37,148 nucleotides of DNA from Burkholderia multivorans (lineage in GTDB: Bacteria; Pseudomonadota; Gammaproteobacteria; Burkholderiales; Burkholderiaceae): assembly GCF_010645215.1 (NCBI RefSeq), contig NZ_JAAGNW010000049.1:1-37148 (forward strand). The letters run 5' to 3'. Shown here piece by piece: positions 35,139 through 37,148 of the stretch; position 1 is the stretch's first letter; the number at the start of each line of letters is the position of its first letter. A program made the position numbers and the translations under genes. Below the pieces are notes generated by a model. The model did no database searches and had not been told where the DNA came from. It saw only the letters and a list, made by a program, of their open reading frames with translations.

Positions 35139-36384
35139 GATGCAGCCCTCCCTGAGGCCCCATCCGGTCCGTCCTCTGACCACCCTTTGCGCTCAACGCG
35201 GTGGACACACTGCCTGTCCGTGAAGGGAATCGTAGTTGAGCACCTCATAGCCGGATAGGGCAGTTTATTTCTGGAAAATTTCTTGGAAAAATCCTCTCTC
35301 GGAGTTAGATACGGGCCTGTCCCCTTCTAATTTTGTATCCGGAATCAGCACACCTGGCGCACATCCCGGCCGGACTCTGGATCGCGCCCTCCCCCGCCTG
35401 ATAAGCCTCCACGCAGTGCTATCGCGGATCGCCCTCCTCGATCCAGACGGAATCGCTGCGGCCCGTCCCCGGCACTGCGCCGGTGGGCATGTCGAGAATT
35501 ACTCCAGATTGCTGCCCCTTTTTTCCAGAAATAAGTTGTCTTATTCTTTCTTCATACGCAGGAATCGCGCCATTCAACGCGACAATTGCCAGACTCGCGC
35601 CCACGCTCGATGCCACGGCAATCACGGGGAATAGCAACGGAGGAAGCGACGGAGAATCAAGCAGGAAGGGAATGACAGGCCCGCGGCAGTTGCCCGCCGG
35701 GCAAGGTCAAGGTATCAGACCGAGATCAATCAGAACCGCCGACTACGTCAGCACGAATCCATGCGCCCACGGTCAGGGCCCCTCGCACAGTGCAGGCGTT
35801 TTCCAGAAATACGTTGTCTCACTCCCTGCTCAGACTCAGGTCAACGCCACCCACGGTGGGAATCGGACCGGGTGAGGACGCAGTATCCCGACGAGATCGG
35901 TGGGTGAGCGCGCCTCGCCCTTGACGGTTGAAGACTGGTCGGCCTGGTTGATCACTGATCCGGCTCTTATTTCCAGCAATGAGTTGTCTAACGGCCATTC
36001 CGTCGCACATCGGTCAATCGGCTCCGCCGTCAGCCCCCAAGCCGATCGCACGCCGTGCCTGGTATAACACCGCACGATTCACCAAGGCGCAGCCCTCCCG
36101 ATTTCCAGAAATAATGTTCCAGCGGTCATCTCAGCCGAAAGGATCAGCCGCATCAGGGATGGCCACCGCCCGATGACGTCCCCGTCAGCGAGCAGTCGCG
36201 CCAGGTCACACAACGCAGGCCCGACTGAGTGCGCATTTCCAGAAATAAATGGGGCGCCGGCTCACCCTCGCTCCGCGCACACCCGCCGGCATCCCACCAA
36301 ACGGATCGATCGCTGATTTCCAGTAATGAATTGTCTTGATGCACGGTCATCGCGTCGTCGACCAACCTACCCATCATCAGGGCT
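35139..36384. other. Intergenic region, about 1.2 kb, with no supported gene
   Basis: I find no reading frame with both a ribosome site and coding character on either strand. The region between the eCIS locus and the insertion-sequence scars holds the dispersed motif array described separately. It also contains a GGGGACAGGCCC stretch (minus strand, near 35,312-35,323) of the kind often seen at small mobile-element ends. The operon promoter for the lipoprotein gene probably lies near its right-hand neighbour, but I cannot point to clear -35/-10 boxes. Confidence 0.6.
35264..36336 (-). repeat. Seven dispersed copies of a ~20-bp motif (AGACAACTTATTTCTGGAAA)
   Basis: On the minus strand, copies lie at 35521-35541 (AGACAACTTATTTCTGGAAA), 35799-35819 (CGTATTTCTGG variant), 35969-35989 (CTCATTGCTGG), 36101-36121 (ACATTATTTCTGGAAAT), 36235-36255 (CATTTATTTCTGGAAAT) and 36316-36336 (AGACAATTCATTACTGGAAA). 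One inverted copy lies at 35264-35278. The invariant core is A-T-T-N-CTGGAAA, and the AGACAA half is kept in four copies. Start-to-start spacings are 278, 170, 132, 134 and 81 bp. The sequence between copies is GC-rich and not repeated as far as I can see. Confidence 0.8.
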
Positions 36385-36604
36385 CTGCCAGTCGGCGCCG
36401 CCGGCGACAACGGCGTGCGCCGACTTGATCCGGTCCGCGCAGCTTAACGGCCATGATCCGTACGTCTACCTAAAAGAGGTGCTCACCCGACTGCCCCCGC
36501 ACCGTGCCGACGACATCGTGTCACTACATTCCGCATCGCTGGTCGCTCGCCGCGGCTTGATCAGCGGTACCTCACGAGCCTCGGCGCCTTTACGGGGTGC
36601 TTAC
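36385..36604 (+). pseudogene. IS66-family transposase (TnpC) C-terminal remnant with insertion-sequence end
   Basis: On the plus strand the frame LIRSAQLNGHDPYVYLKEVLTRLPPHRADDI is the characteristic C-terminus of IS66-family TnpC. After DDIVSL a one-base insertion breaks the frame. Correcting it restores the usual ending LLPHRW and then a stop at 36558-36560. About 40 bp further, GTGCTTAC at 36597-36604 matches the terminal GTAAGC of IS66 inverted repeats, so the element's right end is probably there. Everything upstream of about 36385 is missing or unrecognisable. It is a dead fragment. Confidence 0.75.
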
Positions 36605-36833
36605 GCTTGTTCAGATGGAATAAGTCATATTTATGTATGCGGTCTTTTAACGACGCCCCTTGCATCTTTAGGGCTCGGACCAACTCGGGTAGCCCGACGC
36701 CCCTCTGGGTAGAAACACGAAGCCCGTCTCTGAGCACTGGGCGCTCGAGTTGGACCGTCCTGCCTTGCAGCCCGAACGGTTGTAGGAATCTAGAGTTCGT
36801 ATAAACAAGGATGGGAGCGAAGGGACGTGTCCG

Positions 36834-37148
36834 ATACTGGGCCCCGTGGTCGCTATGATGAATCAGTCCGGGTGCCGGCTGGCGTTCATGCAACGCCTGA
36901 TTGAGCGCGTCCAGCACGAAGTCGGTGCGCATCGACACCGACACCGGCCAGCCAACGATACGACGTGCGAACACATCGGTCACGAAGGCCACATAGACGA
37001 AGTCCGACCAAGTCCAGCAGGAGGTAAAATCCGCCACCCACAAGGCATCGGGCCGACCGGCCTGGAACTGGCGCTTGACCCGGTCCAGCGGACACGGCAC
37101 TGCATCGTCGCGCAGCGTCGTCTTGATCCGGCGCCCGCGCCGCACCCC
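36834..37148 (-). pseudogene. IS3-family transposase (OrfB) fragment, truncated
   Basis: The frame is open at the right edge and contains the integrase core: PCPLDRVKRQFQAGRPDALWVADFT-type start, FVYVAFVTDVFARRIVGW, then TDFVLDALNQALHERQ and LIHHSDHGAQY. The first two acidic residues of the DDE triad are present (Asp in VADF, Asp in HHSDHG). At 36834 the homology stops after GAQY; the following codons (to 36561) are unrelated, so the segment with the catalytic Glu is gone. The N-terminal part lies beyond the window. The family (IS3, OrfB with rve domain) is clear; the subgroup is not. Confidence 0.85.

Noticed and set aside
35419..35637. 72-codon frame with a hydrophobic start on the minus strand
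   Set aside because: It needs a TTG start without a ribosome site and reads straight through a copy of the dispersed motif; coding is not supported.
35264..36336. CRISPR array
   Set aside because: Repeat copies are degenerate, spacing ranges from 81 to 278 bp, one copy is inverted and no cas genes are present.
36326..36712. 128-codon plus-strand frame as an intact gene
   Set aside because: Its middle is an IS66 transposase C-terminus and the rest runs across a frameshift and past the element end.
36561..36833. Continuation of the IS3 transposase frame
   Set aside because: Homology stops after GAQY; the remaining codons lack the DDE glutamate region and look like read-through.

Overview
The window holds a complete extracellular contractile injection system (eCIS) of the PVC/Afp (Photorhabdus virulence cassette / antifeeding prophage) type. 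It reads right to left on the minus strand from about 35.1 kb to the left edge. Homologues of all sixteen core components occur in the canonical order: inner tube, sheaths, tube initiator, DUF5908 peptide, LysM adaptor, VgrG-like spike, gp25-like baseplate protein, PAAR-like tip, two large baseplate wedge proteins, tail fibres, tape measure, AAA+ ATPase and DUF4255 cap. There are no capsid, portal or terminase genes, so this is not a prophage. High GC, the style of the insertion-sequence remnants and the protein families suggest a Gram-negative proteobacterium, probably of the Burkholderiales; that assignment is inference, and nothing here fixes a genus.

Layout. The right edge (about 36.4-37.15 kb) is a scar of two broken insertion sequences: a frameshifted IS66 transposase C-terminus and an IS3-family transposase cut off before its last catalytic residue. 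Next comes about 1.2 kb of apparently non-coding DNA carrying seven copies of a roughly 20-bp motif (AGACAACTTATTTCTGGAAA and variants). The eCIS block then starts with a predicted lipoprotein, followed by the tube gene and five sheath genes where PVC/Afp loci have three. The first three sheath genes are spaced exactly 1,615 bp apart from start codon to start codon. An 80-residue, arginine-rich reading frame of unknown function is repeated between them. From sheath 5 onward the genes are tightly packed, with several TGATG and ATGA stop/start overlaps, as expected for one polycistronic unit.

Cargo end. After the cap gene lies a 2,000-residue protein that looks like the injected toxin. It has a basic leader module, a mid-region resembling dermonecrotic-toxin-type proteins, a hydrophobic stretch, a Cys-flanked RRAKR loop and then a Cys-His-Asp arrangement like the glutamine deamidase (C3) domain of Pasteurella multocida toxin. 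A frameshifted gene follows, and then a second gene that runs off the left edge. The visible 210 residues of that second gene look like a shortened version of the large toxin's first ~340 residues. I read this shared module as a candidate packaging signal that recruits different toxins to the same particle. Together with the sheath array, it is the most novel content of the window.
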